A stretch of DNA of 64,000 nucleotides from Mycobacterium sp. UM_CSW (GCF_000455205.1 NZ_AUWQ01000001.1:1-64000); one strand, 5' to 3'. Numbered from the stretch's first letter, positions 1 through 12,586 are shown. The notes: generated by a model from the sequence alone, not told the origin. A program made the numbers and translations.

Positions 1-597
<597 letters not shown>

Positions 598-607
598 CGC
601 GCGCTCC

Positions 608-2128
608 TCAGGGCATGAACTGGCTCGTCTGAGCCACCAGATCAAACAGCGGTTGCGGCGCGACACCGAGCAGCACCGTCGTCGCCGCCGCCACGGCGAC
701 GGACACCGCGGTAATTGGCGCCGGCGAATGCAACTGCGGCGTATGCGAATTCGGTTCATGGAAGAACATCGTCATGATGACGCGGGCATACGCGAACGCG
801 GCTATCGCACTGCTCACCGCGCCGACGACAACGAGCCCGACCGCGCCCTGGCTCGCGGCGGCCTGAAAGATCGCGAGCTTGCTGACGAACCCGCTGGTGA
901 GCGGGATGCCGGCGATAGCCAGGAGGAAAAGCGACATTGCGCCGGCGACCACCGGCGACCGCCGCCCTAATCCCGCCCAGTGCAACGTTTCCGGCACTTC
1001 CTCGCCGTTCGGCTGCCGGATCATGGTGACCAACGAGAAGGCGCCCATCGTGCTGACCGAGTATGCGGCCAGATAGAACATCGTCGAGGCCAACCCGGCC
1101 TCGGTCCCGGAAAACCCGAGCAACAGGAACCCGACGTTGGCCACCGAGGAATAGGCGAGCAGGCGCTTGATGTCGGTCTGGGTCACGGTGAGCACCGCCG
1201 CGACGACCATGGTGAGCGCAGCCACTGCCCAGAGGACGGGCCGCCAGTCGAGAACTAGGTTGGGCAGGGCCACGTAACAGACCCGCGCGAGGGCGGCGAA
1301 CGCGGCTATTTTCGTCGCCGCCGCCATCAGCGCGGTGATCGGGGTCGGGGCGCCCTGGTACACGTCGGGAACCCACGAATGAAACGGGACCGCGCCGATC
1401 TTGAACAACAACCCGGCGATCAGCAACCCGACTCCGGTCAATGCCAGCGATGTCTGGCCGCCGCGGCCCGCCAGCGCGCCGCCGATACCCGAAAACGTCA
1501 GCGTCCCGGCGTATCCGTATAGCAGTGCGACGCCATACAAGAGCAGCGCCGACGAAAACGCGCCCAGGAGAAAATACTTCAGCGCCGCTTCCTGGGACAG
1601 CAACCGCTGGTGTCTCGCAAGGCCACACAGCAGATACAGCGGCAGCGAAAGCACTTCCAGCCCAACGAAGACCGTCAGCAGGTCCGCCGCCGAGCAGAAC
1701 ACCAGCATGCCGCCGACGGCGAGCATGAACAGCGGAAAGACCTCGGTCTGGATGATCCCGCGCCCCGCGAGCCGCCGCTCCTCCGGGACGCCGGGCACGG
1801 CGGAACCCTGGCGCGCGAAGGCGGCAAGGCGGTCCTGCGCGATCGGCGACAGGGCGGCCATGCCGAGCACCACGACGGCGCCCTGAAAGAACAACGCGGG
1901 CCCGTCGGCCATCACCGATCCCATGACGGCGCCGCCGCGCCGGCCGGCGACCAGAACCACCGCGGCGAAGGCCGCGACGAGGGCAGCTGAGGCCAAGGCG
2001 AGGTGCGCGGCATACCGACGGCCGCGGGGCAGCGCGGCCTCGACGACGACGCCCACGACGGCGGCGCCGAACACGATGAGCATGGGGGAAAGCCGCGCGT
2101 ACTCGACGCTCGGCACGCCAACGGTCAC
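608..2128 (-). CDS. nuoN: NADH-quinone oxidoreductase subunit N
   Basis: Antiporter-like membrane subunit of complex I and last gene of the nuo operon. The 506-residue polytopic protein has the proton-channel core, with KIGAVPFHSWVPD and the following PTPIT stretch containing the family's buried lysine and charged residues, then LLAYSSVANVGF. GTG start at 2128 overlaps the nuoM stop as GTGA, which supports this start. The C-terminal half (GLGRRSPVVAG, IPLTSGFVSK) is typical. Its 3' end is 10 bp from the convergent gap gene and I see no hairpin in that gap. Confidence 0.95.
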   Translation of the reverse strand: MTVGVPSVEYARLSPMLIVFGAAVVGVVVEAALPRGRRYAAHLALASAALVAAFAAVVLVAGRRGGAVMGSVMADGPALFFQGAVVVLGMAALSPIAQDRLAAFARQGSAVPGVPEERRLAGRGIIQTEVFPLFMLAVGGMLVFCSAADLLTVFVGLEVLSLPLYLLCGLARHQRLLSQEAALKYFLLGAFSSALLLYGVALLYGYAGTLTFSGIGGALAGRGGQTSLALTGVGLLIAGLLFKIGAVPFHSWVPDVYQGAPTPITALMAAATKIAAFAALARVCYVALPNLVLDWRPVLWAVAALTMVVAAVLTVTQTDIKRLLAYSSVANVGFLLLGFSGTEAGLASTMFYLAAYSVSTMGAFSLVTMIRQPNGEEVPETLHWAGLGRRSPVVAGAMSLFLLAIAGIPLTSGFVSKLAIFQAAASQGAVGLVVVGAVSSAIAAFAYARVIMTMFFHEPNSHTPQLHSPAPITAVSVAVAAATTVLLGVAPQPLFDLVAQTSQFMP

Positions 2129-3630
2129 TTCGCTGTCACCTCCGGGACGCTGGTCAGTGTGTGCGCGACGGCCGGATTGATCACGTCGAGAGCGACTTTC
2201 GGGTAGACGCCCAGCGTGAGCAGGAGCGCGATGAGCGGCGCCACGACCGTGACCTCACGCGGCACCAGGTCACGCAGGCGGTCGTCACCCGCCTTGACGG
2301 GGCCGGTCATGGTTCGCTGATACATCCACAGTATGTAGACGGCCGACAGCACCAGGGCGACGACCGCGGCGACCGCTGCTAGCGGGTAGCGCGTGAAGGT
2401 GCCGATCAGGACCAGGAATTCGCTGATGAAGGGGGCCAAGCCCGGAAGCGCCAGAGCCGAGAGCCCCGCCACGAGAAAGGTGCCCGCCAGCACCGGCGCG
2501 ACCTTCTGCACGCCGCCGTAGTCCGCGATCGCGCGGGTGCCCTTGCGCGACACCAGGAACCCGGCGATGAGGAACAGCGCGGCGGTCGAGACGCCGTGAT
2601 TGACCATGTACAGAGCGGAGCCGGACTCGCCCTGGCTCGTCATCGCGAAGATGCCCAAAATGATGAACCCGTAGTGGCTTATCGACGCGTACGCGATGAG
2701 GCGCATCAGGTCGCTCTGGCCGATCGCCACAACGGCGCTGTAGCCGATGCCGATCACCGCCAGGGTGGTGATCAGCGGCCGGAGATGTATTGCCGCGCCG
2801 GGGAAAAGCTGCAGGCAGTAGCGCAGCATCCCAAAGGTGCCGACCTTGTCCACGACGGCCATCATCAGCACGGCCGTCGCGGGTGTCGCCGACGTCGCCA
2901 CCCCGGGCAGCCAGGTGTGGAACGGCCACAGCGGTGCCTTGATGGAGAATGCCGTCATGAAACCGAGGAACAACAGCTGCTGCGCCACCGGATCCGTTGC
3001 GTGCGTGGCGCTCAGCAGGTCGCGGATGTCCAAGGTCGCTATCCCGGCCGCCGTCGCGAGCCCGTAAAGGCCGACGACCGCGGCGAGCATGACCAGGCCG
3101 CCTAAGAGGTTGTACAGCAGGAACTTCAGAGCGGCCGACGAACCTCGGGGCCCACCGAATCGACCGATCAGGAAATACAACGGGACCAACGTCGCCTCGA
3201 GGGCGACGTAGAAGAGCACGACGTCGAGCGCGACGAACGAGAGCAGCGCCAAGGATTCGACGGCCAGCATCAGCGCGACGTAGGTGTGGGTCGCCATTGG
3301 GCGATCGGCGGCGTCGATCCATCCCGCGACGATCAGCAACGGCACCAGCGCGGCGGTCAGCCCCACCAGCACGAGCGCGATGCCGTCGAGCCCGACCGCG
3401 TAGCCGGCCCCCAAAGCCGGTATCCACCGGTGAGATTCGACGAACTGGTATTGCGCACCCTCGCTGTCGAACCGAGCCACCAGCAAGGCGGCCAAGGCCA
3501 GGACGATCAGCGCCACACCAAGGCCCGCCCACTTCACCGCGGTTGGTCGGGAACGCGGCACAAGCGGCACGGTGCAGGCACCGATGGCGGGGGCCAGCCA
3601 CAGGGCGGTCAGCCACGGCAACTCACTCAC
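2125..3630 (-). CDS. nuoM: NADH-quinone oxidoreductase subunit M
   Basis: Antiporter-like proton-pumping subunit, 501 residues. The hallmark sequence [13 protein letters not shown] followed by HA-type TM residues is present ([19 protein letters not shown]). A longer open frame runs to 3720, but the GTG at 3630 forms a GTGA overlap with the nuoL stop and gives the expected N-terminus [14 protein letters not shown], so I place the start there; a GTG at 3633 is the adjacent alternative. The upstream extension is out-of-frame nuoL sequence. Confidence 0.94.
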   Translation of the reverse strand: MSELPWLTALWLAPAIGACTVPLVPRSRPTAVKWAGLGVALIVLALAALLVARFDSEGAQYQFVESHRWIPALGAGYAVGLDGIALVLVGLTAALVPLLIVAGWIDAADRPMATHTYVALMLAVESLALLSFVALDVVLFYVALEATLVPLYFLIGRFGGPRGSSAALKFLLYNLLGGLVMLAAVVGLYGLATAAGIATLDIRDLLSATHATDPVAQQLLFLGFMTAFSIKAPLWPFHTWLPGVATSATPATAVLMMAVVDKVGTFGMLRYCLQLFPGAAIHLRPLITTLAVIGIGYSAVVAIGQSDLMRLIAYASISHYGFIILGIFAMTSQGESGSALYMVNHGVSTAALFLIAGFLVSRKGTRAIADYGGVQKVAPVLAGTFLVAGLSALALPGLAPFISEFLVLIGTFTRYPLAAVAAVVALVLSAVYILWMYQRTMTGPVKAGDDRLRDLVPREVTVVAPLIALLLTLGVYPKVALDVINPAVAHTLTSVPEVTAK

Positions 3631-5507
3631 CACGCCCTCACCACCAACACGGCGGCGACCGCCAGGACCGCACCGGCCAGCATGGACAGGGCATAGGAAC
3701 GCGCGAACCCGGTTTGCCACCGCCGCAAGCGAACCGACGCTCGGGTCGTCAGCGCCGCGACCGCTCCTACCACCCCGTCGATGCCCCGGTCGTCGATCTC
3801 CGTCAACGCGCGGGCCAGCTGCGCGCCGGGGCGCATGAAGACCCGTTCGTTGAACGCGTCACCGTAGAGGTCGTTACGGGCCGCGACGGTAAGAGCCGAC
3901 CCGGTCGGCGCCGGTGCGGGCACGGGGTTAGCCGCATACATGCGGCAGGCCACGGCGACGCCCGCGGCGACGACCGCCAAAATCACCGCGGTGACGATGC
4001 CGGCGGGGGGAGTGGCGTGAACAGCCTCATCAACGCCGGTGACCGGCTCCAGCCAGTGCCGCAGCGTCCCGCCGATCGCCAACGCGGCGCCGGACACCAC
4101 CGAGCCCACCGACAGCACGATCATCGGCCACGTCATCACCGCGACGGGCTCATGCGGCCGAACGCCTGTTGCCCAACGCTTTTCCCCGAAGAACGTCATC
4201 AGCATGACCCGGGTCATGTAGAAGGCCGTGACGCCCGCGCCCAGGATCGCCGCGCCGCCGAGCGCGAAACCCTCTGCGCCGCCGACGCCGAGCGCCGCCT
4301 CGATGATCCCGTCCTTGGAGAAGAAGCCGGCCAGCGGCGGCACGCCCAAGATCGCCAAATATCCCAGCCCGAAAGTCGTGAATGTGACGGGCAGGGCTGT
4401 GCGCAGCCCGCCGTAGCGGCGCATGTTCACCTCGTCGTTCATCGCGTGCATGATCGACCCCGCGCCGAGAAACAGCCCTGCCTTGAAAAACCCGTGCGTC
4501 AGTAGGTGCATGATCGCGACGACGTAGCCGGCCGGCCCCAATCCGGCGGCCAGTACCATGTAGCCGATCTGCGACATGGTGCTGGTCGCAAGCGCCTTCT
4601 TGATGTCGTCCTTCGCGCAGCCGACGATCGCGCCGAACATCAGCGTCACCGCGCCGACGACCGCCACGGCCGTTTGCGCCGTCGGGGCGAGGTTGAATAC
4701 GGGGCCCGACCGCACGATCAGGTACACGCCCGCGGTCACCATCGTCGCGGCGTGAATGAGCGCCGACACCGGCGTCGGGCCCTCCATCGCGTCGCCCAGC
4801 CACGACTGCAACGGAACCTGCGCGGACTTTCCGCAGGCGGCCAACAGCATCAGCAGGCCGAGCGCGGTCAGCGCGCCCGTGCCGAGCCGCGGTGCGCCGG
4901 CGAAGACGGCGGCGAACGAGACGGACCCGAGGTGGCCGAACATCATCATCACCGCGACGGCCAGGCCGAGGTCGCCGACCCGGTTGACCACGAAAGCCTT
5001 TTTGGCAGCGGTCGCCGCCGACGGCCTCTCCGACCAGAACCCGATCAACAGGTAAGAGGCCAGGCCCACGCCCTCCCAGCCGGCGTAGAGCCCCAGGTAA
5101 TTGTCGGCGAGCACGAGCAGCAGCATCGCGGCCACGAACAGGTTGAGATACGCGAAAAACCGTCGGCGTCCGGGATCCTCGGCCAGGTAGCCGATCGAGT
5201 AGACGTGGATCAGCGAACCGACGCCCGTGATCAGCAGCACGAAGCAGACGGACAGCTGGTCGAGCTGCAGACCGAAGTCCACCCGAAGCGCGGCCACCGG
5301 CACCCAGCAGAACAATGTCTCGTGGTCGACCCGGTGTTCGGCGTCGCGGCAGGCCATTTCGGCGAAAAGTGCCGTGCCCAACCCGAACGACGCGACCGCC
5401 GTCGCGCATGCCAGCAGATGGCCCCTCGCGTTCCAGCGACGGCCCGCGAGCAAAAGGATCGCGGCGCCCGCCAGCGGCAGCGCGATTACCGGCCACACCG
5501 GAGTCAT
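3627..5507 (-). CDS. nuoL: NADH-quinone oxidoreductase subunit L
   Basis: Largest antiporter-like subunit (626 residues), carrying the distal proton channel and a C-terminal lateral helix. Seen: [17 protein letters not shown] near residue 145, [20 protein letters not shown] with the channel Lys, then [19 protein letters not shown] at 5507. It is separated from nuoK by a 10 bp gap, one of the few places in the operon without overlap. Long antisense open frames over this gene are codon-bias shadows. Confidence 0.95.
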   Translation of the reverse strand: MTPVWPVIALPLAGAAILLLAGRRWNARGHLLACATAVASFGLGTALFAEMACRDAEHRVDHETLFCWVPVAALRVDFGLQLDQLSVCFVLLITGVGSLIHVYSIGYLAEDPGRRRFFAYLNLFVAAMLLLVLADNYLGLYAGWEGVGLASYLLIGFWSERPSAATAAKKAFVVNRVGDLGLAVAVMMMFGHLGSVSFAAVFAGAPRLGTGALTALGLLMLLAACGKSAQVPLQSWLGDAMEGPTPVSALIHAATMVTAGVYLIVRSGPVFNLAPTAQTAVAVVGAVTLMFGAIVGCAKDDIKKALATSTMSQIGYMVLAAGLGPAGYVVAIMHLLTHGFFKAGLFLGAGSIMHAMNDEVNMRRYGGLRTALPVTFTTFGLGYLAILGVPPLAGFFSKDGIIEAALGVGGAEGFALGGAAILGAGVTAFYMTRVMLMTFFGEKRWATGVRPHEPVAVMTWPMIVLSVGSVVSGAALAIGGTLRHWLEPVTGVDEAVHATPPAGIVTAVILAVVAAGVAVACRMYAANPVPAPAPTGSALTVAARNDLYGDAFNERVFMRPGAQLARALTEIDDRGIDGVVGAVAALTTRASVRLRRWQTGFARSYALSMLAGAVLAVAAVLVVRAW

Positions 5508-5517
5508 GTTGTCGGCC

Positions 5518-5817
5518 TCAGTGTTTCAGCACGCTGGCGTCGTCGACCGAGACCGAGCGACGGCTTCGGAAGATAGTGATGATGATGGCGAGGCCGACCA
5601 CCACCTCGCTCGCGGCAACGGCCATGGTGAAGAACGCCACCACCTGGCCGTCGAGGTTTCCATGCACGCGGGAAAACGCGACGAACGCCAGGTTGGTCGC
5701 GTTGAGCATGAGCTCAACGCACATGAACATCACGATCGCGTTGCGCCGCAACAGCACTCCCGCGGCGCCGATGGTGAACAACAGCGCGGACAGGTAGATG
5801 TAGTTCGCCGGGTTCAT
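5518..5817 (-). CDS. nuoK: NADH-quinone oxidoreductase subunit K
   Basis: Small three-helix membrane subunit, 99 residues, the usual family size. The second helix contains [14 protein letters not shown] with the conserved membrane Glu required for proton transfer, and the third contains [13 protein letters not shown] with a second Glu. The open frame extends upstream to 6195, but the ATG at 5817 gives the family N-terminus [14 protein letters not shown] and makes an ATGA overlap with the nuoJ stop, so the shorter form is annotated. Confidence 0.95.
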   Translation of the reverse strand: MNPANYIYLSALLFTIGAAGVLLRRNAIVMFMCVELMLNATNLAFVAFSRVHGNLDGQVVAFFTMAVAASEVVVGLAIIITIFRSRRSVSVDDASVLKH

Positions 5818-6617
5818 GATCGGCCGTTCTTTTCGGCGCCGTCCGCCCATGCGTCGACCCAGTCGGTGCCGACACTCGGTCCCGATGTCAGCAGGCGCAG
5901 ATGTGACTTTCCGGCGGTCCGCGGAGCCCGCGCGGGTACGCGTCGCGGCCGCAGTGTGGCGGACACCGACTGCGGCGCGGGGGAGCCGTCGGGAAGCAAC
6001 GCCGGTGTGTCGACGGCGTTGTGGCGGGCGTAGACGCCGGGGCCGGGCAGGGTGGTGGGGTGCCCACCGGGCCCGAACCGTTCCCGGGCAAGCTCCTGTT
6101 GCGTCTTGCGGGGCTCGAGCCGTTCCCGGTGCGCCAGCACCATCGCGCCCAGCGCCGCGGTGATCAGCAGCGCGCTGGTCAGCTCGAACGCCCACAGGTA
6201 GCGCGCGAAGATCAGCGCGGCCAGGCCCTGCACGTTGCCGCCGGCGTTGGCCTGCGTCAGGCCGGTGAACGGGGTCCCGGCGACGTTGCCCATCCCGGCG
6301 ATCAACATGATTCCGAAGCCGAGACCGACACCGATGGCCGCAATCCGCTGCCCTCGCAGGGTTTCTCGCAGCGACTCGGCGGAGTCGACGCCGATGAGCA
6401 TCAACACGAACAAGAACAGCATCATCACCGCGCCGGTGTAGACCACGACCTGAACGACGCCCAGAAACACGGCGTCCTGGGCGATGTAGAACAGGGCGAG
6501 AACGATCATTGTCATCGCCAGGGACATCGCGGAGTAGACCGCTTTCGCGGCCATGACCACGCCCAGCGCGCCGGCCACCGCGATGGCGGCGAGGACCCAG
6601 AACAGAACCGTGTTCAT
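5814..6617 (-). CDS. nuoJ: NADH-quinone oxidoreductase subunit J
   Basis: Membrane subunit next to NuoK, 267 residues. The five-helix core spans roughly residues 1-170, with [21 protein letters not shown] (the flexible TM3 region) clearly visible. Beyond residue 180 there is a long hydrophilic Pro/Arg-rich tail, as in other mycobacterial NuoJ proteins. The ATG at 6617 overlaps the nuoI stop as ATGA; the frame upstream of it reads antisense-like Arg-rich sequence and is excluded. Confidence 0.94.
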   Translation of the reverse strand: MNTVLFWVLAAIAVAGALGVVMAAKAVYSAMSLAMTMIVLALFYIAQDAVFLGVVQVVVYTGAVMMLFLFVLMLIGVDSAESLRETLRGQRIAAIGVGLGFGIMLIAGMGNVAGTPFTGLTQANAGGNVQGLAALIFARYLWAFELTSALLITAALGAMVLAHRERLEPRKTQQELARERFGPGGHPTTLPGPGVYARHNAVDTPALLPDGSPAPQSVSATLRPRRVPARAPRTAGKSHLRLLTSGPSVGTDWVDAWADGAEKNGRS

Positions 6618-7042
6618 TGGCGTGCCTCCAGGAGCTTGTCCTTCCCCCAGATGAGGTCGGCGCGGGTGTCGCCCGCCATCTCGTACTCGTTTGTCATCGT
6701 CAGGGCCCGGGTCGGGCAGGCCTCGATACACAGGCCGCAGCCGATGCAGCGCAGATAGTTGATCTGGTACACCCGGCCGTAACGTTCCCCCGGCGAGTAC
6801 CTCAGTTCCTCGGTGTTGTCGGCGCCCTCGACGTAGATCGCGTCGGCCGGGCAGGCCCACGCGCACAGCTCGCAGCCGACGCACTTCTCCAGGCCGTCGG
6901 GGTAGCGGTTGAGCCGATGGCGGCCGTGATAGCGCGGGGCGACCGGCCCCGGCCGCTCCGGATACCGCTCGGTCACCGGTCGCTTGAACATCGAAGCGAA
7001 GGTGACGGCGAACCCGGCGATCCCCGCAAAGGCGTTAGGCAT
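6614..7042 (-). CDS. nuoI: NADH-quinone oxidoreductase subunit I (two 4Fe-4S clusters)
   Basis: Peripheral-arm ferredoxin subunit holding clusters N6a and N6b. Two complete 4Fe-4S motifs are seen: [12 protein letters not shown] (Cys54, 57, 60, 64) and [12 protein letters not shown] (Cys99, 102, 105, 109). With ATG at 7042 the protein is 142 residues. That is shorter than the M. tuberculosis protein as I recall it (about 211), because it stops soon after [14 protein letters not shown] and lacks the C-terminal tail. The N-terminus is also short, so an upstream start in the same frame (up to 7183) cannot be fully excluded, though that stretch overlaps nuoH and looks like shadow. Confidence 0.92.
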   Translation of the reverse strand: MPNAFAGIAGFAVTFASMFKRPVTERYPERPGPVAPRYHGRHRLNRYPDGLEKCVGCELCAWACPADAIYVEGADNTEELRYSPGERYGRVYQINYLRCIGCGLCIEACPTRALTMTNEYEMAGDTRADLIWGKDKLLEARQ

Positions 7043-8252
7043 CGATTTCCTCCCGACGGATGACGAAAACCGGATCGAACGTGGGTCGGCCCGGCAACGG
7101 CGGCACCGGAAAACCGGGAGCCGGCGGCGCAACGTCGGATCGCTTCGCCCGCCTGCCAAGGACTTTCGCGGCAAGCGCAACACCCACGATCAGGCAGAGC
7201 TCACCGGCGCCGACGGCCCACGCCGACGTGCGCGCGCCGCCACCCAGGCCGCGTACCGTCGCGACGATCATCAGCCACACCAGCGAGATCGGGATCAGCG
7301 CCTTCCAGCCCAGCGCCATGAACTGGTCGTAGCGCATCCGCGGCAAGGTGCCGCGCAGCCAGATGAACAGGAAGAGAAAGCCCCATACCTTCGCGGCGAA
7401 CCACAGCGGCGGCCACCACGCGGCATTGGCGGCCGCCCAGGCGCTGATCGGCCATGGGGCGCGCCAGCCGCCGAGGAATGCCGTCGTGGCCAGCGCGGAA
7501 ACCGTTGTCATGTTGACGTATTCGGCGAGCATGAACATCGCGAACGTCAACGACGAATACTCCGTGTGGAACCCGCCGACCAATTCGCCCTCGGCCTCCG
7601 GCAGGTCGAACGGCGCCCGGTTGGTCTCGCCCACCATGGAGGTCAGGTAGATCAGGAAGGACGGCAGCAGCAACAGCACATACCAGACGCGGCCCTGGGC
7701 CGCCACGATGCCCGCGGTCGACATGGTGCCCGTGAAGAGGAACACCGTCGTGAACGACAGCGCCATCGCGATCTCGTACGAAATCACCTGCGCGGTGGAA
7801 CGCAGGCCGCCGAGCAACGGATAGGTGGAGCCGGACGCCCAGCCGCCGAGGACCAGCCCGTAGGCGCCGATGGAGGCGACGGCGAGCACGTAGAGAACAC
7901 CCACCGGAAGGTCGGTCAATTGCAGTGCCGTGCGGTGGCCCGCGACCGAAACGTCCGGGCCGAACGGGATGACGGCGAACGCCACGATGGCCGGGATCAC
8001 CGAGATGACCGGGGCAAGTAGGTACACGCCCCGGTCCGCGCTTCTCGGGGTGATGCCTTCCTTGAGCGCCAACTTGATGCCGTCGACCAGGCTTTGCAGC
8101 AGCCCGGCGGGTCCCACGCGGTTCGGGCCGCACCGCATCTGCATCCACGCCAGCACCCGCCGCTCGGCCAGGATCGCCACCAGGACGGTCACCAGCAGGA
8201 AGGCAAAGACGGTGACCGCCTTCGCGGTGACCAGCCACCAGGTATCGGTCAT
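7035..8252 (-). CDS. nuoH: NADH-quinone oxidoreductase subunit H
   Basis: Membrane subunit at the quinone-entry site joining the peripheral and membrane arms; 405 residues. Seen: the conserved [22 protein letters not shown] loop near residues 40-60, then [25 protein letters not shown] with the quinone-pocket acidic cluster. ATG at 8252 forms an ATGA overlap with nuoG. The 3' end overlaps the start of nuoI by 8 nt. Confidence 0.95.
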   Translation of the reverse strand: MTDTWWLVTAKAVTVFAFLLVTVLVAILAERRVLAWMQMRCGPNRVGPAGLLQSLVDGIKLALKEGITPRSADRGVYLLAPVISVIPAIVAFAVIPFGPDVSVAGHRTALQLTDLPVGVLYVLAVASIGAYGLVLGGWASGSTYPLLGGLRSTAQVISYEIAMALSFTTVFLFTGTMSTAGIVAAQGRVWYVLLLLPSFLIYLTSMVGETNRAPFDLPEAEGELVGGFHTEYSSLTFAMFMLAEYVNMTTVSALATTAFLGGWRAPWPISAWAAANAAWWPPLWFAAKVWGFLFLFIWLRGTLPRMRYDQFMALGWKALIPISLVWLMIVATVRGLGGGARTSAWAVGAGELCLIVGVALAAKVLGRRAKRSDVAPPAPGFPVPPLPGRPTFDPVFVIRREEIDA

Positions 8253-10549
8253 CTCGGCGCTCCGATCGTCACTACATCTCCAGCGGTCACGCCGAGCCGG
8301 TCGTGCACCTCCGAGGCGCCCGAATTCATCGGAAGCCACACCACCCGGTCGGGCAGGTCCGAAATCTCGAGCGGCAGCGTGACCGCGCCCCAATCCGTTC
8401 CCACCGTCACCGGGTCCCCTTCTGCCATACCGTTTTCCGACGCGGTCGCTGACGAGAGCCGGGCGACCGCCGTTCGCGCCGTTCCGGCCAGGTTCGGTTC
8501 GCCGTCCTGCAGCCGGCCGTTGTCAAGCAGCATCCGCCACCCGGCCAGGATCGCCCGGCCGGCGCCGGGGCTCGGCGGCGAGGCCGGGGGCGTCGCGGGC
8601 ATGTCTCGGCGCGGGCCCGCCCAGGTCCCGAGCCGGCGCATTTCGTCGCGCGCGGCGGCGGCATCGGGGAGGCCGAGTCCGACGCCCATCTCCGCGGCGA
8701 TCGCGCCGAGCACCCGCAGGTCGGTCAGCGCCCCGGAGTCGCCCTGCGCCGCCGCGAAGAACCGTTGTCGCCCTTCCCAACTGAGAAATGTCCCGGACTT
8801 TTCGGTGACGGGCGCGACCGGAAGTACCACATCGGCGTGCTCGGTGACGTCGCTGCGGCGCAGCTCCAGGCTGACCAGAAAGTTCACCCGCGACAGCGCC
8901 TCCCGGGCGACATGCGGTTTCGGCAGGTCCGCGACCTCCACACCGCCGACCAAAAGGGCATCCAGTGTGCCATCGATCGCGGCGGCCAGGATTCCCGAGG
9001 TGTCGCGGCCGGGCTGACCGCCGGGGCGGCCGCCGGGCAACAGATTCGGCAGCGCGCCGGCCTCGAGTGCGCCGCGCTCGCCCGCACGCCGCGGCACCCA
9101 CGCCACCCGCGCGCCGGTGGCATCGGCCAGCCGGCACACCGCCGAAAGTCCTCCGGGCACGGACGCCAGGCGTTCTCCGGCCATGATGACCGCGCCCGGT
9201 TGGCGCAGCTGGGCAGCCAGCCGCCCGCGATGCAGCTCGTCGAGGACGAGGGGCTCCGCACCGGGCGCGGCCCGCAGGAGCGTGCCCGCCATCTTGGTCA
9301 GGCCGCGGGTGGTGAACGGCGCGATCGAGTACACCGGCAGCCCGCGGGTGCGGGCGGCCTTGCGCAAGCGCAGGAAGACGATCGGTGATTCCTCCTCCGG
9401 CTCCAACGCCACGAGTAGGACGAGGGGCGCCGCCTCCAGGTCGTCGTATGTCACGGTCATCGGCCTGCCCGCGACGCGCGCCGCCAAGAAGTCGGCTTCC
9501 TCAGCGGAGTGCGGACGGGCGCGAAAGTCGATGTCGTTGGTTCCCAACGCCAGTCGGGCGAATTTCGCGTACGCATACGCGTCTTCCCAGGTGACGCGGC
9601 CCCCGGTGAGAACGCCGGTTCGCTTGTAGGCGTCGCGAAGCCCGGTGGCCGCGACCCGCAATGCGCGCGACCACGACGCCGGCTCCAAGGTGCCGTCGGC
9701 CCCGCGGATCAGCGGAGTCGTGATCCGGTCGGGTTGCCGCAGGTAGGTGAACGCCCAGCGTCCCTTGTCGCAATTCCACTCCTCGTTGACCTTCGGATCG
9801 TCGCCGGCCAAGCGGCGCAAGACTTTTCCGCGCCGGTGGTCGGTGCGTTGAGCGCAACCCGACGCGCAGTGCTCGCAGACGGTGGGGCTGGACACCAGGT
9901 CGAATGGACGCGCCCGAAACCGGTAGGAGCTGCCGGTGAGGGCGCCGACGGGGCAGATCTGCACGGCGTTGCCGGAAAAGTACGACTCGAAGGGCTCCGT
10001 CGCGTAAATGCCCACCTGCTGGTCCGCGCCGCGTTCCAACAGCTCGATGAACGGGTCGCCGGCGATCTGCTCGGCGAACCGGGTGCAGCGCGCGCACAAC
10101 ACGCATCGTTCGCGGTCCAGCAGCACCTGCGACGAGATGCTGACCGGCTTGGGATACGTTCGCTTCACGCCGCGAAAGCGGGATTCAACCCGGCCGTTGG
10201 ACATTGCCTGGTTCTGCAGCGGGCATTCCCCGCCTTTGTCGCACACAGGGCAGTCCAGTGGATGGTTGATCAGCAACAGTTCCATCAAGCCCTGCTGCGC
10301 GCTCGCCGCGGCGACGGACGTGTGCTGGGTTCGCACCACCATGCCGTCGGCCGCCGCGGTGGTGCACGACGCCATCGGCTTGCGCTGGCCCTCGACTTCC
10401 ACCAAGCACTGCCGGCAGGCCCCGACCGGCTGCAGCAGGGGGTGGTCGCAGAACCGCGGGATCTGGATGCCCGCGCACTCGGCGGCCCGGATCACCAACG
10501 TGCCCTTGGGCACCGTCACGCTGGTGCCGTCGACGGTGAGCGTTATCAA
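8249..10549 (-). CDS. nuoG: NADH-quinone oxidoreductase subunit G
   Basis: Large Fe-S subunit of the peripheral arm. The N-terminal ferredoxin domain has Cys34, 45, 48 and 62 (2Fe-2S N1b), followed by [19 protein letters not shown] (N5/N4 region) and [10 protein letters not shown], then a molybdopterin-oxidoreductase fold with CEHCASGC and the extra-cluster Cys set. Start choice: TTG at 10549 gives MITLTVDG at the domain boundary and a TTGA overlap with the nuoF stop, matching the operon's coupling style (766 residues). An ATG at 10606 would add 19 residues overlapping nuoF and is the main alternative. Confidence 0.93.
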   Translation of the reverse strand: MITLTVDGTSVTVPKGTLVIRAAECAGIQIPRFCDHPLLQPVGACRQCLVEVEGQRKPMASCTTAAADGMVVRTQHTSVAAASAQQGLMELLLINHPLDCPVCDKGGECPLQNQAMSNGRVESRFRGVKRTYPKPVSISSQVLLDRERCVLCARCTRFAEQIAGDPFIELLERGADQQVGIYATEPFESYFSGNAVQICPVGALTGSSYRFRARPFDLVSSPTVCEHCASGCAQRTDHRRGKVLRRLAGDDPKVNEEWNCDKGRWAFTYLRQPDRITTPLIRGADGTLEPASWSRALRVAATGLRDAYKRTGVLTGGRVTWEDAYAYAKFARLALGTNDIDFRARPHSAEEADFLAARVAGRPMTVTYDDLEAAPLVLLVALEPEEESPIVFLRLRKAARTRGLPVYSIAPFTTRGLTKMAGTLLRAAPGAEPLVLDELHRGRLAAQLRQPGAVIMAGERLASVPGGLSAVCRLADATGARVAWVPRRAGERGALEAGALPNLLPGGRPGGQPGRDTSGILAAAIDGTLDALLVGGVEVADLPKPHVAREALSRVNFLVSLELRRSDVTEHADVVLPVAPVTEKSGTFLSWEGRQRFFAAAQGDSGALTDLRVLGAIAAEMGVGLGLPDAAAARDEMRRLGTWAGPRRDMPATPPASPPSPGAGRAILAGWRMLLDNGRLQDGEPNLAGTARTAVARLSSATASENGMAEGDPVTVGTDWGAVTLPLEISDLPDRVVWLPMNSGASEVHDRLGVTAGDVVTIGAPR

Positions 10550-11862
10550 GGCCGCACCGCCAGTTCGGGCGATTGCAGCATCGACTCGCGCGGGTCGAAG
10601 GGACATCCACCGGTGGTCAGGTGGGCGCGGTACTCGTCGGCGAAATGCTGCACCGACGACAGGATCGGGCTCGCGGCCCCATCTCCCAGCGCGCAGAACG
10701 ACTTTCCGTTCAGATTGTCCGCGATGTTCAGCAGCAGATTCAGGTCGTCGGTGGTTGCCGAGCCGGTCTCCAGCTGCTCGTAGATCTGGGTGAGCCAGTA
10801 CGTGCCCTCCCGGCACGGGGTGCACTTGCCGCATGACTCGTGTGCGTAGAACTGGGTCCAGCGGCGCACCGCGCGCACCACGCACGTGGTCTCGTCGAAG
10901 ATCTGAAGTGCCTTGGTGCCCAACATCGACCCGGCCGAAGTCACACCCGCGTAGTCGAGCGGAACGTCGAGGTGGTCGGCGGTCAGCATCGGGGTGGACG
11001 AGCCGCCGGGCGTCCAGAACTTCAGGCGATGCCCGTCGCGCACGCCGCCGGCGTGGTCGAGCAGTTCGCGCAGCGTGATGCCCAGCGGCGCCTCGTACTG
11101 GCCGGGCCGGTTGACATGGCCCGAAAGGGAATACAGCGTGAATCCCGGCGCGTCCTCGGTTCCCATCGAGCGGAACCAGTCGATCCCGTTGAGGATGATC
11201 GGCGGGACCGATGCCAGCGACTCGACGTTGTTGACCACGGTCGGGCACCCGTACAGCCCGGCTTCGGCGGGGAACGGCGGCCGCAGCCGCGGCTGGCCGC
11301 GGCGGCCCTCCAGTGAATCGAGCAACGCGGTTTCCTCACCGCAGATGTAGGCGCCCGCCCCTGCGTGCACCACCAGGTCCAAGCGGTAGCCGGAGCCGAG
11401 GATGTCCCCGCCGAGGAATCCCGCGGCGTAGGCCTCGGACACCGCCGTCTGCAGCCGGCGCAGCGCCGCAATCACTTCGCCGCGCAGATAGATGAATGCG
11501 TGCCGCGCCCGGATCGCGTAGGCGGCGATGATGGTGCCCTCGATCAGGACATGTGGCGTGGCCATCATCAGCGGAACGTCCTTGCACGTGCCCGGTTCGG
11601 ACTCGTCGGCGTTGACGACGAGATAGTGGGGTTTGGCGCCCGGGCCGTCGTCTTGCGGGATGAACGACCATTTCACGCCGGTCGGGAAACCGGCGCCGCC
11701 GCGGCCGCGCAGGCCGGAGCGCTGCACCGTGTCGATGACCTCGTCGGGCTCCATGGCCAGCGCCTTCTGCAGCGCCCGATAGCCGTCGTGCGCGCGATAA
11801 ACGTCGAGCGCCCACGACTGCGGGTGATCCCAGTAGCGGCTCAGCACGGGGGTAAGCGCCAT
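10546..11862 (-). CDS. nuoF: NADH-quinone oxidoreductase subunit F (NADH/FMN/N3)
   Basis: NADH-oxidising subunit, 438 residues, binding FMN and 4Fe-4S cluster N3. Seen: [16 protein letters not shown] (FMN/NADH glycine-rich loop), [12 protein letters not shown] (NADH site), [15 protein letters not shown], and near the C-terminus [13 protein letters not shown], which supplies three of the four N3 cysteines. The ATG at 11862 lies 1 nt past the nuoE stop; the open frame extending to 11940 is Arg-rich read-through of nuoE. Confidence 0.95.
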   Translation of the reverse strand: MALTPVLSRYWDHPQSWALDVYRAHDGYRALQKALAMEPDEVIDTVQRSGLRGRGGAGFPTGVKWSFIPQDDGPGAKPHYLVVNADESEPGTCKDVPLMMATPHVLIEGTIIAAYAIRARHAFIYLRGEVIAALRRLQTAVSEAYAAGFLGGDILGSGYRLDLVVHAGAGAYICGEETALLDSLEGRRGQPRLRPPFPAEAGLYGCPTVVNNVESLASVPPIILNGIDWFRSMGTEDAPGFTLYSLSGHVNRPGQYEAPLGITLRELLDHAGGVRDGHRLKFWTPGGSSTPMLTADHLDVPLDYAGVTSAGSMLGTKALQIFDETTCVVRAVRRWTQFYAHESCGKCTPCREGTYWLTQIYEQLETGSATTDDLNLLLNIADNLNGKSFCALGDGAASPILSSVQHFADEYRAHLTTGGCPFDPRESMLQSPELAVRP

Positions 11863-11863
11863 C

Positions 11864-12586
11864 TCAGTCCTCGCCTTCCAAACCGTGTGCGGCCATTCCC
11901 TTTTGCCGCGCGGCCTGTAGCCCGGCCACCGTCGCCGCACCCGCGGTCGTGCTGTCGGCGTGCTCGGGCGTGCAGCCCGCGAGGACCCGCTGGGCTTGGC
12001 GAAATGTGCAGAGCGGCGCGCCGCGACTCGGCGCGGGGGGGCGGCCGGCGCGCAGCGCGTCGACGAGTCGGCGCGCCGACGACGGGCTCTGGTTGTCGAA
12101 GAACTCCCAATTCACCATAACGACGGGGGCGTAGTCGCAGGCGGCGTTGCACTCGACGTGCTCCAGGGTGACCTGGCCGTCGTCTGTCGTCTGCCCGGGT
12201 TCAACGCCCAGATGCTCTTGCAGCGCAACAAGTATCGCGTCGCCGCCCATGACGGCGCACAGCGTGTTGGTGCAGACGCCGACGAGGTAGTCGCCGGTTG
12301 GGGTGCGCCGGTACATCGAATAGAACGTGGCCACCGAGGTGACCTCCGCGCCGGTCAAACCCACTTGAGCGGCGCAGAATTCGATACCGGCGGCCGTGAG
12401 GTAGCCGTCCTCGGCCTGGACCAAATGCAGCAACGGCAGCAACGCGGAGCGAATGTGCGGGTATCGCTTGATGATCTCGGACGCCTCGGCCGCCAGCCGG
12501 GCACGCGTTTCCGACGCATATGACCTTGGGCCGCCGAGGCCTTGCGGCTCGTCGGGTTTCGCGCCCAGCGGCAAAAACACCGTCAC
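11864..12586 (-). CDS. nuoE: NADH-quinone oxidoreductase subunit E (2Fe-2S N1a)
   Basis: Thioredoxin-fold subunit partnering NuoF and holding cluster N1a. The four ligands are seen at Cys105 and Cys110 (VCTNTLC) and Cys146 and Cys150 (ECNAAC). At 240 residues it has a C-terminal extension past the 2Fe-2S domain (Pro-rich, then [11 protein letters not shown]), as in other mycobacteria. The GTG at 12586 overlaps the nuoD stop as GTGA; the further in-frame upstream stretch is shadow of nuoD. Confidence 0.94.
   Translation of the reverse strand: MTVFLPLGAKPDEPQGLGGPRSYASETRARLAAEASEIIKRYPHIRSALLPLLHLVQAEDGYLTAAGIEFCAAQVGLTGAEVTSVATFYSMYRRTPTGDYLVGVCTNTLCAVMGGDAILVALQEHLGVEPGQTTDDGQVTLEHVECNAACDYAPVVMVNWEFFDNQSPSSARRLVDALRAGRPPAPSRGAPLCTFRQAQRVLAGCTPEHADSTTAGAATVAGLQAARQKGMAAHGLEGED

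Noticed and set aside
3297-5576. Long plus-strand open frames opposite nuoM and nuoL (402 and 356 codons)
   Set aside because: Arg/His/Gln-rich composition with no domain; shadows of high-GC codon use in the antisense frame.
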